DNA of 15,065 nt from contig JAQWCZ010000014.1 of NCBI GenBank assembly GCA_028705705.1, positions 1-15,065 on the forward strand, in the 5' to 3' direction. A model generated the notes under the pieces. The model was not told where the DNA came from, searched no databases, and saw only the letters and a list, made by a program, of their open reading frames with translations. Source of the DNA: Paludibacter sp. (GTDB taxonomy: Bacteria; Bacteroidota; Bacteroidia; Bacteroidales; Paludibacteraceae). The position numbers were made by a program, and so were the translations under genes. Positions within the stretch are counted from its first letter, which is position 1. Each line of letters opens with the position of its first letter. This document shows, piece by piece, positions 1 through 6,977 of this stretch.

Positions 1-107
1 ACCATGACGAAATGTCCGGCTTTGCGCGATTTGGCTATCAGCGGCGCTTCCACTTCAAATTTAATGACGTTTTCCGAGAAATACTCTTTACCAACGATTT
101 TGTTCAT
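1..107 (-). CDS. NfnA/SudB-like FAD/NAD-binding reductase subunit (N-terminal fragment)
   Basis: Only the first 35 codons lie in the window; the rest continues past the left edge. Read on the minus strand from an ATG at 107-105, the product begins MNKIVGKEYFSENVIKFEV and continues to KSRKAGHFVMV. This opening, a short beta strand with a basic-plus-AGHFV motif, is characteristic of the 'sulfide/dihydroorotate dehydrogenase-like FAD/NAD-binding protein' family, whose members form the flavin subunit of NADH-dependent ferredoxin:NADP oxidoreductase (NfnA) and related sulfide dehydrogenases (SudB). In that family the partner is usually a GltA-like glutamate-synthase small-subunit homologue encoded next to it, which would lie to the left here. 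The match rests on memory of the family N-terminus, and the FAD- and FeS-binding parts are out of view. Another PyrK/ferredoxin-reductase relative is possible. Confidence 0.6.
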   Translation of the reverse strand, partial: MNKIVGKEYFSENVIKFEVEAPLIAKSRKAGHFVM

Positions 108-131
108 GTGCGAGCTTTTAAAATTCGGATG

Positions 132-139
132 CAAATTTA
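132..139 (-). promoter_or_regulatory. -7 box for the reductase gene
   Basis: On the minus strand this reads TAAATTTG, a perfect match to the Bacteroidota -7 consensus TAnnTTTG, 24 bases upstream of the reductase start codon. No TTTG -33 element lies at the preferred spacing (the nearest gives about 12 bases), so the call rests on the -7 box and its position. Confidence 0.45.
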
Positions 140-185
140 AGAAAAAAATACCAAAGGCTTATAAGATGTTTTATATCCAAATAAA

Positions 186-220
186 AAAACCTGTTTCAGT
201 TTGACACTAAAACAGGTTTT
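186..220 (-). terminator. Intrinsic terminator after the serpin gene
   Basis: Arms AAAACCTGTTT (186-196) and AAACAGGTTTT (210-220) are perfectly complementary over 11 bp. After one C/A mismatch the stem continues for 3 bp (198-200 with 206-208), leaving a 5-base loop. On the minus strand the hairpin is followed by a run of T (complement of 183-189). It sits 40 bases past the serpin stop and before the reductase promoter, so it most likely ends serpin transcription. An A-rich left flank and T-rich right flank mean it could also work weakly on the plus strand. Confidence 0.8.
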
Positions 221-259
221 AAACAATTTACTTGCTAATATAATCTATAAAAACGATTT

Positions 260-1480
260 TTATTTGTATAATTCTACCTGTCCCATCTTACCCATGAACA
301 AAATTACACCGGTACTTTTCTCCCTGATCACGAATATGAACGGACGGTTTGCATTAAAGACATAATTCATCGGCATGGATGTATTTTCAAATTCAATAAT
401 GGTTACTGCAGCAGCTTCTGTTCCTTCCTGATTTACATCGCAATAGGTGCTGTGTATGACCCTTGAAATCAATAAGTCTATATCTGAGATATTAGAAAAA
501 TCAGCCTGATCGCTGAATGCCTGCACCATTCCCATTTGCATCAAGGGCTCCTTTAATTCATATTTACCTTTCGTTTTAAATTTTGGCAGATAAATCTGCA
601 CTTCCTGAGTGGAAAAGCCATTGATAATATTGTTCCATTTTTCTGTATCCAGTATTTCTAACACTTCGTCAGTTGTTTTGTCTTGGCGGGGTAAAATTAC
701 GGTCATACTGAAAGCTTTGTTTCCATAAGGGAGGTCCAGGTACTGAGCCATTTCATCTTCCTGGTATCCGAAGGTGTCTTTTTGCTGCATCATATCCACC
801 TGCACCGTATTCCCTCCTTCAGCATAGAAATTAGCCTTATGAGTGTCTTTTTCAAATTTTTTCACCCAAATACCTTTGAAATAGATGGCATTGATCAGAT
901 ACATCATCGCATCTTCACTAATATTATCCAGCGGATTTTTAATCAGATTATTTGTTTTCTCAGCACACCAACTGTTGATGATGTTTAATGCATCAGGTTT
1001 TGCAAAGTCCAGTTCACTTACCTCTGCATTGAAATAATCACTATTTACCTTTAGATATTCATCTTTTATAGGAAAACCTTCCCGATACCAGAGCGAATTA
1101 GCGATGTTCAGCTTAGTTGAAGGGTCAACTTCCGCTAAAGCTTTCAACATAATTTGGTAGTACTCATTGATTTCATCCTCAGTCATGCCCGACATTTTCA
1201 GAGCCGAAGCCATTTCGGCTTTGGTTTCGCCCTTGGCCCCGTTCCAGGCCATGCCAAGTGCGATGCTCACACTCAGGGGAGAAATAAAGATGTTCTTTTC
1301 ATCGACATTGTTGATTAACACCTGGCGAAACAAATCAAATGCAAAAGCATTGTCCTGCTGTACCCGCTTTTCCATGCCCGCCTTCAATGGAATTGGTTCC
1401 GCATCATTTAGCTTTGTTTCAGGCTCTTCGCAGGCAGCGAAAAACAGTAAAGGTATGAGTAAGAAAACTGATTTTTTCAT
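260..1480 (-). CDS. Serpin-family protease inhibitor, lipoprotein
   Basis: A 406-residue serpin, close to the usual 370-400 residue core plus a signal. The frame is open to a TTG eight codons further up, but the ATG at 1480 gives a clean lipoprotein signal, MKKSVFLLIPLLFFAAC, with lipobox FAAC (Cys17). The acidic residues after the Cys (EEPET) resemble Bacteroidota surface-export signals. Serpin hallmarks: the SPLSVSIALGMAWNGAKGET block near the N-terminus, the hinge EGTEAAAVT (about 352-360), and the C-terminal signature FNANRPFIF (about 375-383). The Ala-rich, small-residue hinge is the form seen in inhibitory serpins, which trap serine or cysteine proteases by inserting the reactive loop into a beta sheet. 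Aligned by hinge spacing, P1-P1' would be about Thr367-Ser368. Tannerella miropin is a known Bacteroidota example. It is transcribed alone, divergent from the acyltransferase; I see no clean promoter box. Confidence 0.95.
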   Translation of the reverse strand: MKKSVFLLIPLLFFAACEEPETKLNDAEPIPLKAGMEKRVQQDNAFAFDLFRQVLINNVDEKNIFISPLSVSIALGMAWNGAKGETKAEMASALKMSGMTEDEINEYYQIMLKALAEVDPSTKLNIANSLWYREGFPIKDEYLKVNSDYFNAEVSELDFAKPDALNIINSWCAEKTNNLIKNPLDNISEDAMMYLINAIYFKGIWVKKFEKDTHKANFYAEGGNTVQVDMMQQKDTFGYQEDEMAQYLDLPYGNKAFSMTVILPRQDKTTDEVLEILDTEKWNNIINGFSTQEVQIYLPKFKTKGKYELKEPLMQMGMVQAFSDQADFSNISDIDLLISRVIHSTYCDVNQEGTEAAAVTIIEFENTSMPMNYVFNANRPFIFVIREKSTGVILFMGKMGQVELYK

Positions 1481-1618
1481 GTGGCAAAATTTTTTGAAAT
1501 TCAAAACTTAGATGCAGTAGGATGGAAAAAAGTTGCACATGACAAATAAAGAGAAATGTTTACAGATAAAATTATAATCATTTAATAAAAATGAACTTCC
1601 GTTTCTGCTTAATTTTTA

Positions 1619-1626
1619 TACATTTG
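1619..1626 (+). promoter_or_regulatory. -7 box for the acyltransferase gene
   Basis: TACATTTG matches TAnnTTTG exactly and lies 82 bases before the acyltransferase ATG. No clear -33 TTTG is present at 17-23 bases. The rest of the 228-base divergent spacer (1481-1708) is AT-rich and holds nothing else I can recognise. Confidence 0.45.
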
Positions 1627-1708
1627 CAAATTCCCCGAAAAATCAATAGAATCAGTCCCGGATAAGTGATTATTCTAAGCTCATCCGAAAATAAAAAAAA
1701 TTAACAGG

Positions 1709-2845
1709 ATGACAGAGATTTCTTCAGCAGCATTTGCAGACACGAAACCACATTACCGCATACTGGACGGTTTGCGTGGAGTAGCAGCACTCCTGGTGAT
1801 ATGGTATCACATATTCGAAGCTTTTGCCACAAGTCCGTATGACCAGGGGTTTAATCATGGATACCTCGCAGTGGATTTCTTTTTTATACTTTCCGGTTTC
1901 GTGATTGGCTATGCTTACGATGATCGGTGGAAAAAAATGAAAAAAAAGGATTTTTTCAAGCGCAGGTTAATTCGTTTGCAACCGATGATTATCATAGGAG
2001 CTGTTTTAGGAGTCATTACCTTTTTTATACAAGGTGGCGTCATGTGGAATGGAACAAAAGTCGCTTTTTCGATGATTATGATTGCTTTATTGCTGCAACT
2101 CTTCCTAATTCCAGCGATGCCGGGTTCCGGAGCTGAAGTTCGTGGAAACGGGGAGATGTTTCCGCTGAATGGACCAAGCTGGTCCTTGTTTTTCGAATAT
2201 ATTGGAAATATATTGTATACTTTGATTTTACGTAAGTTGTCAACCAGAGCCCTTATGGTTTTGGTTTTGGTTTCAGGAGCAGGATTGGCTGTGTTTGCTG
2301 TGGGAAATTTTTCCGGTTTTGGACATTTAGGTGTAGGGTGGACAATGACTGATTACAACCTGATTGGTGGGTTTTTGCGTCTGCTTTTTTCGTTTTCAGC
2401 GGGACTGTTAATATCACGCATTTTCCGTCCGGTCCGCATCAGGGGCGCTTTCTGGATTTGTAGTCTGGCTGTTATCGTGTTGCTTTCGGTTCCGTATATT
2501 GGGAATGGCGAATCTCCGTGGATGAACGGCCTGTATGATGCTATATGTACAATTATTATTTTCCCCGTGCTCGTCTATTTTGGAGCTTCAGGCATGACAA
2601 CAGACAAAATTACTACCGGCATGTGCAAATTGTTGGGTGATATATCCTATCCACTTTATATGGTGCATTATCCTTTTATGTACCTGTTTTACGCTTATGT
2701 GTGGAAAAACGGACTCGCTTTCGCTCAGACCTGGTCATTAACATTGGTTGTCTTTTTCGGAAACATCCTGCTCGCCTATCTGTCATTGAAATTATATGAT
2801 GAACCTATTCGTAAATTTTTAACGAAGCGATTTTCTCCCAAATAA
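1709..2845 (+). CDS. Acyltransferase 3 (OafA/YrhL-like) membrane protein
   Basis: A 378-residue polytopic membrane protein of the acyltransferase-3 family, which moves acetyl or other short acyl groups onto sugars of O-antigen, capsule, peptidoglycan or small molecules. The N-terminus carries the family motif RILDGLRGVAALLVIWYH, giving the conserved R-x10-H pair (Arg23, His34; His is the likely catalytic residue). Then come YLAVDFFFILSGFVIGY (second helix), the basic cytoplasmic segment FFKRRLIRLQP, GPSWSLFFEYIGNILY in the middle, and ISYPLYMVHYPFMYLF near the end. Length is normal for the integral-membrane-only form, with no SGNH domain fused. The start follows an AACAGG stretch just before the ATG. 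It stands alone, divergent from the serpin and convergent with ahcY, so nothing nearby indicates its acceptor substrate. Confidence 0.93.
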   Translation: MTEISSAAFADTKPHYRILDGLRGVAALLVIWYHIFEAFATSPYDQGFNHGYLAVDFFFILSGFVIGYAYDDRWKKMKKKDFFKRRLIRLQPMIIIGAVLGVITFFIQGGVMWNGTKVAFSMIMIALLLQLFLIPAMPGSGAEVRGNGEMFPLNGPSWSLFFEYIGNILYTLILRKLSTRALMVLVLVSGAGLAVFAVGNFSGFGHLGVGWTMTDYNLIGGFLRLLFSFSAGLLISRIFRPVRIRGAFWICSLAVIVLLSVPYIGNGESPWMNGLYDAICTIIIFPVLVYFGASGMTTDKITTGMCKLLGDISYPLYMVHYPFMYLFYAYVWKNGLAFAQTWSLTLVVFFGNILLAYLSLKLYDEPIRKFLTKRFSPK

Positions 2846-2846
2846 A

Positions 2847-2868
2847 TTTAAATATCGTTTAAATATCG
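2847..2868 (+). repeat. Tandem 11-base repeat, two copies
   Basis: TTTAAATATCG occurs twice back to back (2847-2857 and 2858-2868), beginning one base after the acyltransferase stop codon. No function is evident. Confidence 0.8.
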
Positions 2869-2940
2869 ATAATACACTTGCGAAAAGTTCCGCCGCGGAG
2901 ATTCAGACGGCCATAATGCCGGAGGGATGTTTTGTTGGTA

Positions 2941-2979
2941 GATAGTAGTTAGTAGCAGTTAAACTAACCACTAACCACT
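2941..2979. repeat. Heptamer-like repeat tract after ahcY (AACCACT copies)
   Basis: The tract before the ahcY stop (ahcY runs on the minus strand) is made of near-repeats about seven bases long: ATAGTAG-like and TTAGTAG-like units on the left, then TAACCACTAACCACT at 2965-2979. The same 15 bases recur at 4433-4447 on the far side of ahcY. GTTAGT (left) can pair weakly with ACTAAC (right), but this is not a convincing terminator. Confidence 0.6.
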
Positions 2980-2985
2980 GTAAAT

Positions 2986-4407
2986 CTAATATCTGTAATG
3001 CTCCGGCTTATACGGTCCACCTACTTCCACGCCAATGTAAGCAGCCTGTTCGGATGTGAGTTTGGTAAGTTTTACGCCTAACTGCTCCAAGTGTAAACGC
3101 GCCACCTCTTCATCCAAATGTTTGGGCAGGCGGTACACATCGATTGCATATTTTTTGGTGTTTAACTCAATTTGTGCGAGGGTTTGGTTGGTGAATGAAT
3201 TACTCATCACAAATGAAGGATGTCCGGTAGCACAACCTAAGTTCACCAAGCGACCGTCGGCCAGCAACAAAATGCTATGTCCGTCAGGGAAAATATATTT
3301 ATCGACTTGCGGCTTGATGTTTACTTTTTGAATTCTCGGATATTTTTTCAGTTTATCTACCTGAATTTCATTGTCGAAGTGACCAATATTGCATACGATG
3401 ACGCCATCTTTCATTTTCTCCATGTGTTCGATGCGGATAATGTCTTTATTGCCCGTGGTAGTCACGAATACATTTCCTTCAGCCAGGGCATCTTCCACGG
3501 TGCAGACTTCAAATCCCTCCATCGCAGCCTGCAGTGCACAAATCGGATCGATTTCGGTGACCATAACCCTCGCGCCATAAGCACGCATGGATTTCGCGCA
3601 ACCTTTACCCACGTCGCCATAGCCACAAACCACTACTACCTTGCCGGCCAACATGATGTCGGTAGCCCGTTTAATACCATCGGCCAGCGATTCGCGACAT
3701 CCGTATAGATTATCAAATTTCGATTTAGTAACAGAGTCGTTTACGTTGAAAGCAGGGAACAACAGTTTCCCTTCTTCCATCATCTGATATAAACGATGTA
3801 CGCCAGTAGTTGTTTCTTCGGAAACGCCTTTCACTTCTTTGGCTATGCTTGTCCAGTGACCATTTTTCACCTGCAATACTTTTTTCAAAATGGCATAAAG
3901 TTCCTGTTCATCTTCACCTTCAACCTTTTTATCAAGGATGGAAGCATTTTTTTCGGCATCCATCCCCACGTGAATCATCATCGTAGCATCACCTCCATCG
4001 TCAACGATCAGGGTAGGTCCCTGTCCGTTTTCGAAAGTCAGTGCCTGCAAGGTACACCACCAGTATTCTTCAAGGGTTTCACCCTTCCATGCAAAAACAG
4101 GGATACCTGCTTCAGCCATGGCAGCAGCAGCATGATCCTGGGTAGAATAAATATTGCAACTACACCAGCGTACATTGGCTCCCAGTTCCACGAGGGTTTC
4201 AATCAACACCGCCGTTTGGATGGTCATATGTAATGATCCCATGATGCGGGCGCCTTTGAGTGGCTTCTCTTTCCCATATTTTGAACGCAGGGACATCAAT
4301 CCCGGCATTTCTTTTTCTGCTAACTCGATTTCTTTCCTTCCGAAAGTTGCCTGAGACCTATCGGCTACTTTGTAAGGTAAGTTGGAGAATAATTCGGTTG
4401 AATTCAT
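2986..4407 (-). CDS. ahcY: S-adenosylhomocysteine hydrolase (adenosylhomocysteinase)
   Basis: A 473-residue cytoplasmic enzyme that reversibly splits S-adenosylhomocysteine into adenosine and homocysteine, removing the by-product of SAM-dependent methylation. Visible features: substrate-domain residues in [16 protein letters not shown] (81-96) and [13 protein letters not shown] (136-148); the catalytic stretch [13 protein letters not shown], with Lys228 and Asp232 matching human Lys186 and Asp190; the NAD-binding Rossmann motif [15 protein letters not shown] with GxGxxG at 262-267; GHFDNEI (342-348); and the conserved C-terminal tail KPEHYRY, which helps bind NAD in the neighbouring subunit. 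The roughly 40-residue insert around 150-190 is typical of the longer bacterial and plant form. It is a single gene with divergent TatD and convergent acyltransferase neighbours. Its probable 5' leader of about 100 bases holds a REP-like palindrome and heptamer repeats. Confidence 0.98.
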   Translation of the reverse strand: MNSTELFSNLPYKVADRSQATFGRKEIELAEKEMPGLMSLRSKYGKEKPLKGARIMGSLHMTIQTAVLIETLVELGANVRWCSCNIYSTQDHAAAAMAEAGIPVFAWKGETLEEYWWCTLQALTFENGQGPTLIVDDGGDATMMIHVGMDAEKNASILDKKVEGEDEQELYAILKKVLQVKNGHWTSIAKEVKGVSEETTTGVHRLYQMMEEGKLLFPAFNVNDSVTKSKFDNLYGCRESLADGIKRATDIMLAGKVVVVCGYGDVGKGCAKSMRAYGARVMVTEIDPICALQAAMEGFEVCTVEDALAEGNVFVTTTGNKDIIRIEHMEKMKDGVIVCNIGHFDNEIQVDKLKKYPRIQKVNIKPQVDKYIFPDGHSILLLADGRLVNLGCATGHPSFVMSNSFTNQTLAQIELNTKKYAIDVYRLPKHLDEEVARLHLEQLGVKLTKLTSEQAAYIGVEVGGPYKPEHYRY

Positions 4408-4432
4408 CTTGATATTTACTGTTTTTTATTTT

Positions 4433-4447
4433 TAACCACTAACCACT
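4433..4447. repeat. AACCACT heptamer repeat, second copy
   Basis: TAACCACTAACCACT, identical to 2965-2979. It lies 25 bases upstream of the ahcY start codon, in the presumed ahcY leader. Confidence 0.75.
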
Positions 4448-4449
4448 AA

Positions 4450-4472
4450 TGGGCGCAAGCATTGCGCCCCTA
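4450..4472 (-). repeat. REP-like palindromic element, copy 1
   Basis: Arms GGGCGCAA (4451-4458) and TTGCGCCC (4462-4469) form a perfect 8-bp stem around a 3-base GCA loop, followed by CTAC. The minus strand therefore begins GTAGGGGCG. The 23 bases are an exact reverse complement of 11490-11512. A short GC-rich palindrome with a GTAGGGG head is the layout of REP-type elements. It lies between the ahcY promoter box and start codon, so it should be transcribed as a hairpin. Confidence 0.75.
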
Positions 4473-4517
4473 CTAACTCATTCAATCGTACCTAATAGTA
4501 TTAAATGAAATGGGGGG

Positions 4518-4525
4518 CAAAGATA
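4518..4525 (-). promoter_or_regulatory. -7 box for ahcY
   Basis: On the minus strand this reads TATCTTTG, a perfect TAnnTTTG box. It predicts a transcription start near 4511 and a leader of about 100 bases before ahcY. No -33 TTTG lies at the best spacing. Confidence 0.5.
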
Positions 4526-4546
4526 CAACAATTCAACGGAATTACT

Positions 4547-4554
4547 TATATTTG
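4547..4554 (+). promoter_or_regulatory. -7 box for the TatD-family gene
   Basis: TATATTTG matches TAnnTTTG exactly, 28 bases before the ATG at 4583. It is divergent from the ahcY box, with 21 bases between them, so the two promoters must share upstream contacts and may compete. Confidence 0.55.
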
Positions 4555-4582
4555 CAAATCTTAATTTTTGAAAATCAACAAC

Positions 4583-5209
4583 ATGTTAACGGACGCGCAT
4601 TGTCATAAAGTCAATCCAGGAGATTTTCGGAGCGTTTACAACATCTTGATCAACGATGATGCCGTAACTTTGCCGCATGGTCCACACATCTATTTTTCAG
4701 TAGGGATTCATCCCTGGGATGCCGGTATTATACGATCGGCCTGGCTTGATAATATTGAAATATTGCTTAACTTCGACAAAGTGATTGCTATTGGTGAATG
4801 TGGTATGGATAAAAACTCCCCGGTTGCCATAGAAAAACAACTGGAAGTTTTTGAGCTACAGATAAAATTATCAGAATCGACAAAAAGACCCATGATAATT
4901 CATTGTGTTGGCTGCTATAATGAATTGATCAATTTACACAAAGCGTTGAATCCGAACCAACCCTGGATCATCCACGGTTTCAGAGGTAAACCTGAAATGG
5001 TATTACAACTCACACGAGCGGGTATGTATATTTCATACGGAGAAAAATTCAATCCGGATAGTGTACAAGCAACATCTATTGAAAGAATTTTGGTTGAAAG
5101 TGATGACAGTGAAATACCTCTCGAAGAAATTTACCTGGCCATTGCTACTGCTAAAGGGTGTGAAGTAAGAGAGCTGGTAGCCGTGAATAACCTATTCGGC
5201 TTTGAATAA
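4583..5209 (+). CDS. TatD-family metal-dependent hydrolase (short form)
   Basis: A 208-residue amidohydrolase-fold protein of the TatD family, whose characterised members are metal-dependent DNases acting on damaged DNA. All expected metal ligands can be placed: D-x-H-x-H at the N-terminus (His6, His8 in LTDAHCH), Glu72 in AIGECGMD, His107 in PMIIHC, His131 in IIHGFRG and Asp174 in LVESDD. GIHPW (41-45) is also typical. It is about 50 residues shorter than the usual 250-260, with a short linker after the first His pair and a compact C-terminus, but with no missing ligand, so it is likely functional. The frame opens at a TTG five codons earlier; the ATG at 4583 is preferred because it follows the -7 box at a normal distance and starts the canonical LTDAHCH strand. 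It stands alone, divergent from ahcY; its substrate cannot be told from context. Confidence 0.9.
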   Translation: MLTDAHCHKVNPGDFRSVYNILINDDAVTLPHGPHIYFSVGIHPWDAGIIRSAWLDNIEILLNFDKVIAIGECGMDKNSPVAIEKQLEVFELQIKLSESTKRPMIIHCVGCYNELINLHKALNPNQPWIIHGFRGKPEMVLQLTRAGMYISYGEKFNPDSVQATSIERILVESDDSEIPLEEIYLAIATAKGCEVRELVAVNNLFGFE

Positions 5210-5264
5210 TCCAAATGTTAAATTCCATTTCGGTTTTTTACCAGATTTTTAATGAAAAATATTG

Positions 5265-5272
5265 TACCTTTG
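5265..5272 (+). promoter_or_regulatory. -7 box for the S41 protease gene
   Basis: TACCTTTG matches TAnnTTTG exactly. The transcript would carry a leader of roughly 110 bases that includes the palindrome at 5314-5348. The -33 region is T-rich but has no exact TTTG. Confidence 0.45.
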
Positions 5273-5313
5273 CGAACTTGTTTTTAAACCACAAAAGGCA
5301 ATATTATATCAAT

Positions 5314-5348
5314 CAGGCCTGTCAGGTTTTTAAAACCTGACAGGCTTG
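5314..5348. repeat. Long near-perfect palindrome in the protease leader
   Basis: Arms GCCTGTCAGGTTTT (5317-5330) and AAAACCTGACAGGC (5332-5345) are perfectly complementary around a single T. The pairing extends outward by one G-U and two more pairs to 5314/5348. It lacks a following T-run, so it is not a standard terminator. It may be a dispersed palindromic repeat or a leader hairpin. Confidence 0.7.
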
Positions 5349-5391
5349 GCGAAGTTTAACGTGGTGCATGATTTATTAAACACTTCCCGTG

Positions 5392-6975
5392 ATGAAAAAA
5401 ACACTCATATTCATTCTGATATTTATCCCTGTTTTTACTGTATCTGCACAACTTCGAATCAATTCGGAATTGTTGAAACTAAACAATGTGTTCAGTGTGA
5501 TTTCCAATCTCTATGTTGATTCTGTGGATGAAAAGAAACTGGTTGAAACTGCGATTATGGCCACTCTAAAAGAGCTTGATCCTCATTCTTCTTTTATTCC
5601 CAAGGATGAGGTTGACAAGGTCAATGAACCGTTAGAAGGGAGTTTTGAGGGTGTCGGGATTCAGTTCCAGATTTTTGAAGATACGATTCTGGTGGTGCAA
5701 ACCATTTCGGGAACTCCGGCAGAAAAAGTGGGGGTAATGCCCGGCGACCGGATTATTTATATCAATGAGGATTTAATGGCCGGTCAGAAAATTCAGAATT
5801 CGGATGTAATGAAACGCCTTCGTGGACCGAAAGGCTCGGAGGTCTTGGTTAAAATTGCACGACGTGGCATGCCGCAACTGATACTTTTCAGAATAATCCG
5901 CGACAAAATTCCCGTGAATAGTGTCGACGCTTCCTATATGATTGATCAGGAAACCGGTTACATCCGGATAAATAACTTTGGAAGTAAAACGATAGAAGAA
6001 TATAAATCCGCGTTTTCTAAACTGAAAAAAGCGGGGATGCAAAACCTGATTTTAAGTCTGCAGGGCAATGGTGGAGGTTACCTTAATGCCGCGATTGAAC
6101 TGGCCGATGAGTTTCTGGGAAGGGGACAACTGATTGTGTATACGGAAGGACTCAAACAGCCCAAGAGTACAGCTAATGCGACAGCAATAGGAGGTTTTGA
6201 GCAGGGTAAACTGATTGTTCTGGTAGATGAATATTCGGCTTCTGCCAGTGAAATTGTCTCGGGAGCTGTGCAGGACTGGGACAGGGGAATCATCATCGGT
6301 AGGAGGACATTTGGTAAAGGATTGGTGCAACGACAGATTCCGTTGACCGATGGCTCTATGCTGCGATTGACGACTTCGCGCTATTATACACCTACCGGCA
6401 GAAGCATTCAGAAGTCTTATAAGGATGGCGTTGAAAAATACCAGAATGATTTACTGGAAAGGTATAATCACGGCGAAATGCAACATGCCGATTCTATTCA
6501 TTTTCCGGATTCACTCAAATATCAGACAAAAATACTGAAAAGAACGGTATATGGTGGTGGTGGCATCATGCCCGACATTTTTATCCCGATCGATACTACC
6601 CGTTATACCGACTATCACCGCAAAATTGTAGCACAGGGTATTGTGAACAAGGTGGTTGTTCAGTTTAACGACAAAAACAGGGATAAACTGAAGAAGAAGT
6701 ATAAAGATTTTGAGAAGTATTACAACGATTTTAATATTGATCATGATATGCTGAATCAAATCAGAGAAATGGCCGATAAAGAAGGAATTCCTTTCGATCA
6801 GGAACAATATGAAAAATCGGAAAATTTAATCAGGTTACAATTAAAAGCCATTATTGCTCGTGATATGTGGACCATGAATGAATATTATCGCATCATGGAG
6901 GAAGAAAATGAATCGTTGCAATGTGCCATCCGGATTTTGAATACGCCGGGAGAATATGAAAAAATCCTGAATTAA
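5392..6975 (+). CDS. Exported PDZ-containing S41 C-terminal-processing protease
   Basis: A 527-residue CtpA/Prc-type serine protease, exported to the periplasm, where the family trims C-termini or degrades envelope proteins. A GTG precedes the ATG directly; the ATG at 5392 is preferred. The signal peptide is MKKTLIFILIFIPVFTVSA, cleaved before Gln. A short helical region and LDPHSSFIP follow, then a PDZ domain (about 85-165, with GVGIQF, AEKVGVMPGDRI and LRGPKGS), then the S41 core. The active-site motif SASASE spans 282-287, and Lys309 in FGKGLVQRQ is its partner. The 25-residue spacing known from E. coli Prc and algal D1 protease makes Ser284 the likely nucleophile. The C-terminal 150 residues (after GGGGIMPDIFIP) are helical and charged, common in Bacteroidota homologues. 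The next gene, pnuC, begins after a 72-base repeat spacer with no separate promoter seen, so co-transcription is possible. Confidence 0.96.
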   Translation: MKKTLIFILIFIPVFTVSAQLRINSELLKLNNVFSVISNLYVDSVDEKKLVETAIMATLKELDPHSSFIPKDEVDKVNEPLEGSFEGVGIQFQIFEDTILVVQTISGTPAEKVGVMPGDRIIYINEDLMAGQKIQNSDVMKRLRGPKGSEVLVKIARRGMPQLILFRIIRDKIPVNSVDASYMIDQETGYIRINNFGSKTIEEYKSAFSKLKKAGMQNLILSLQGNGGGYLNAAIELADEFLGRGQLIVYTEGLKQPKSTANATAIGGFEQGKLIVLVDEYSASASEIVSGAVQDWDRGIIIGRRTFGKGLVQRQIPLTDGSMLRLTTSRYYTPTGRSIQKSYKDGVEKYQNDLLERYNHGEMQHADSIHFPDSLKYQTKILKRTVYGGGGIMPDIFIPIDTTRYTDYHRKIVAQGIVNKVVVQFNDKNRDKLKKKYKDFEKYYNDFNIDHDMLNQIREMADKEGIPFDQEQYEKSENLIRLQLKAIIARDMWTMNEYYRIMEEENESLQCAIRILNTPGEYEKILN

Positions 6976-6977
6976 TG

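Noticed and set aside
4..204. A 66-codon plus-strand open frame at the left edge
   Set aside because: It lies opposite the recognisable reductase N-terminus and runs through the terminator hairpin; it has no domain-like features.
1481..1560. A serpin promoter on the minus strand
   Set aside because: The nearest candidate, TAAGTTTTG at 1502-1510, has one base too many between TA and TTTG and no -33 element in range, so it is not listed.
3277..3708. A 143-codon plus-strand frame opposite ahcY, and other antisense frames there
   Set aside because: They mirror a strongly conserved gene on the other strand and resemble no protein; typical shadow frames of a low-stop coding region.
2965..4447. 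ahcY as cargo of a transposon bounded by the 15-base repeats
   Set aside because: The repeats are direct heptamer units rather than terminal inverted repeats, there is no transposase, and ahcY is a normal core gene with typical codon use.
4408..4511. Possible S-adenosylhomocysteine riboswitch in the ahcY leader
   Set aside because: The leader consists of heptamer repeats, a simple REP-like hairpin and AT-rich sequence; I could not find the conserved SAH-riboswitch core or its two-helix pseudoknot layout.
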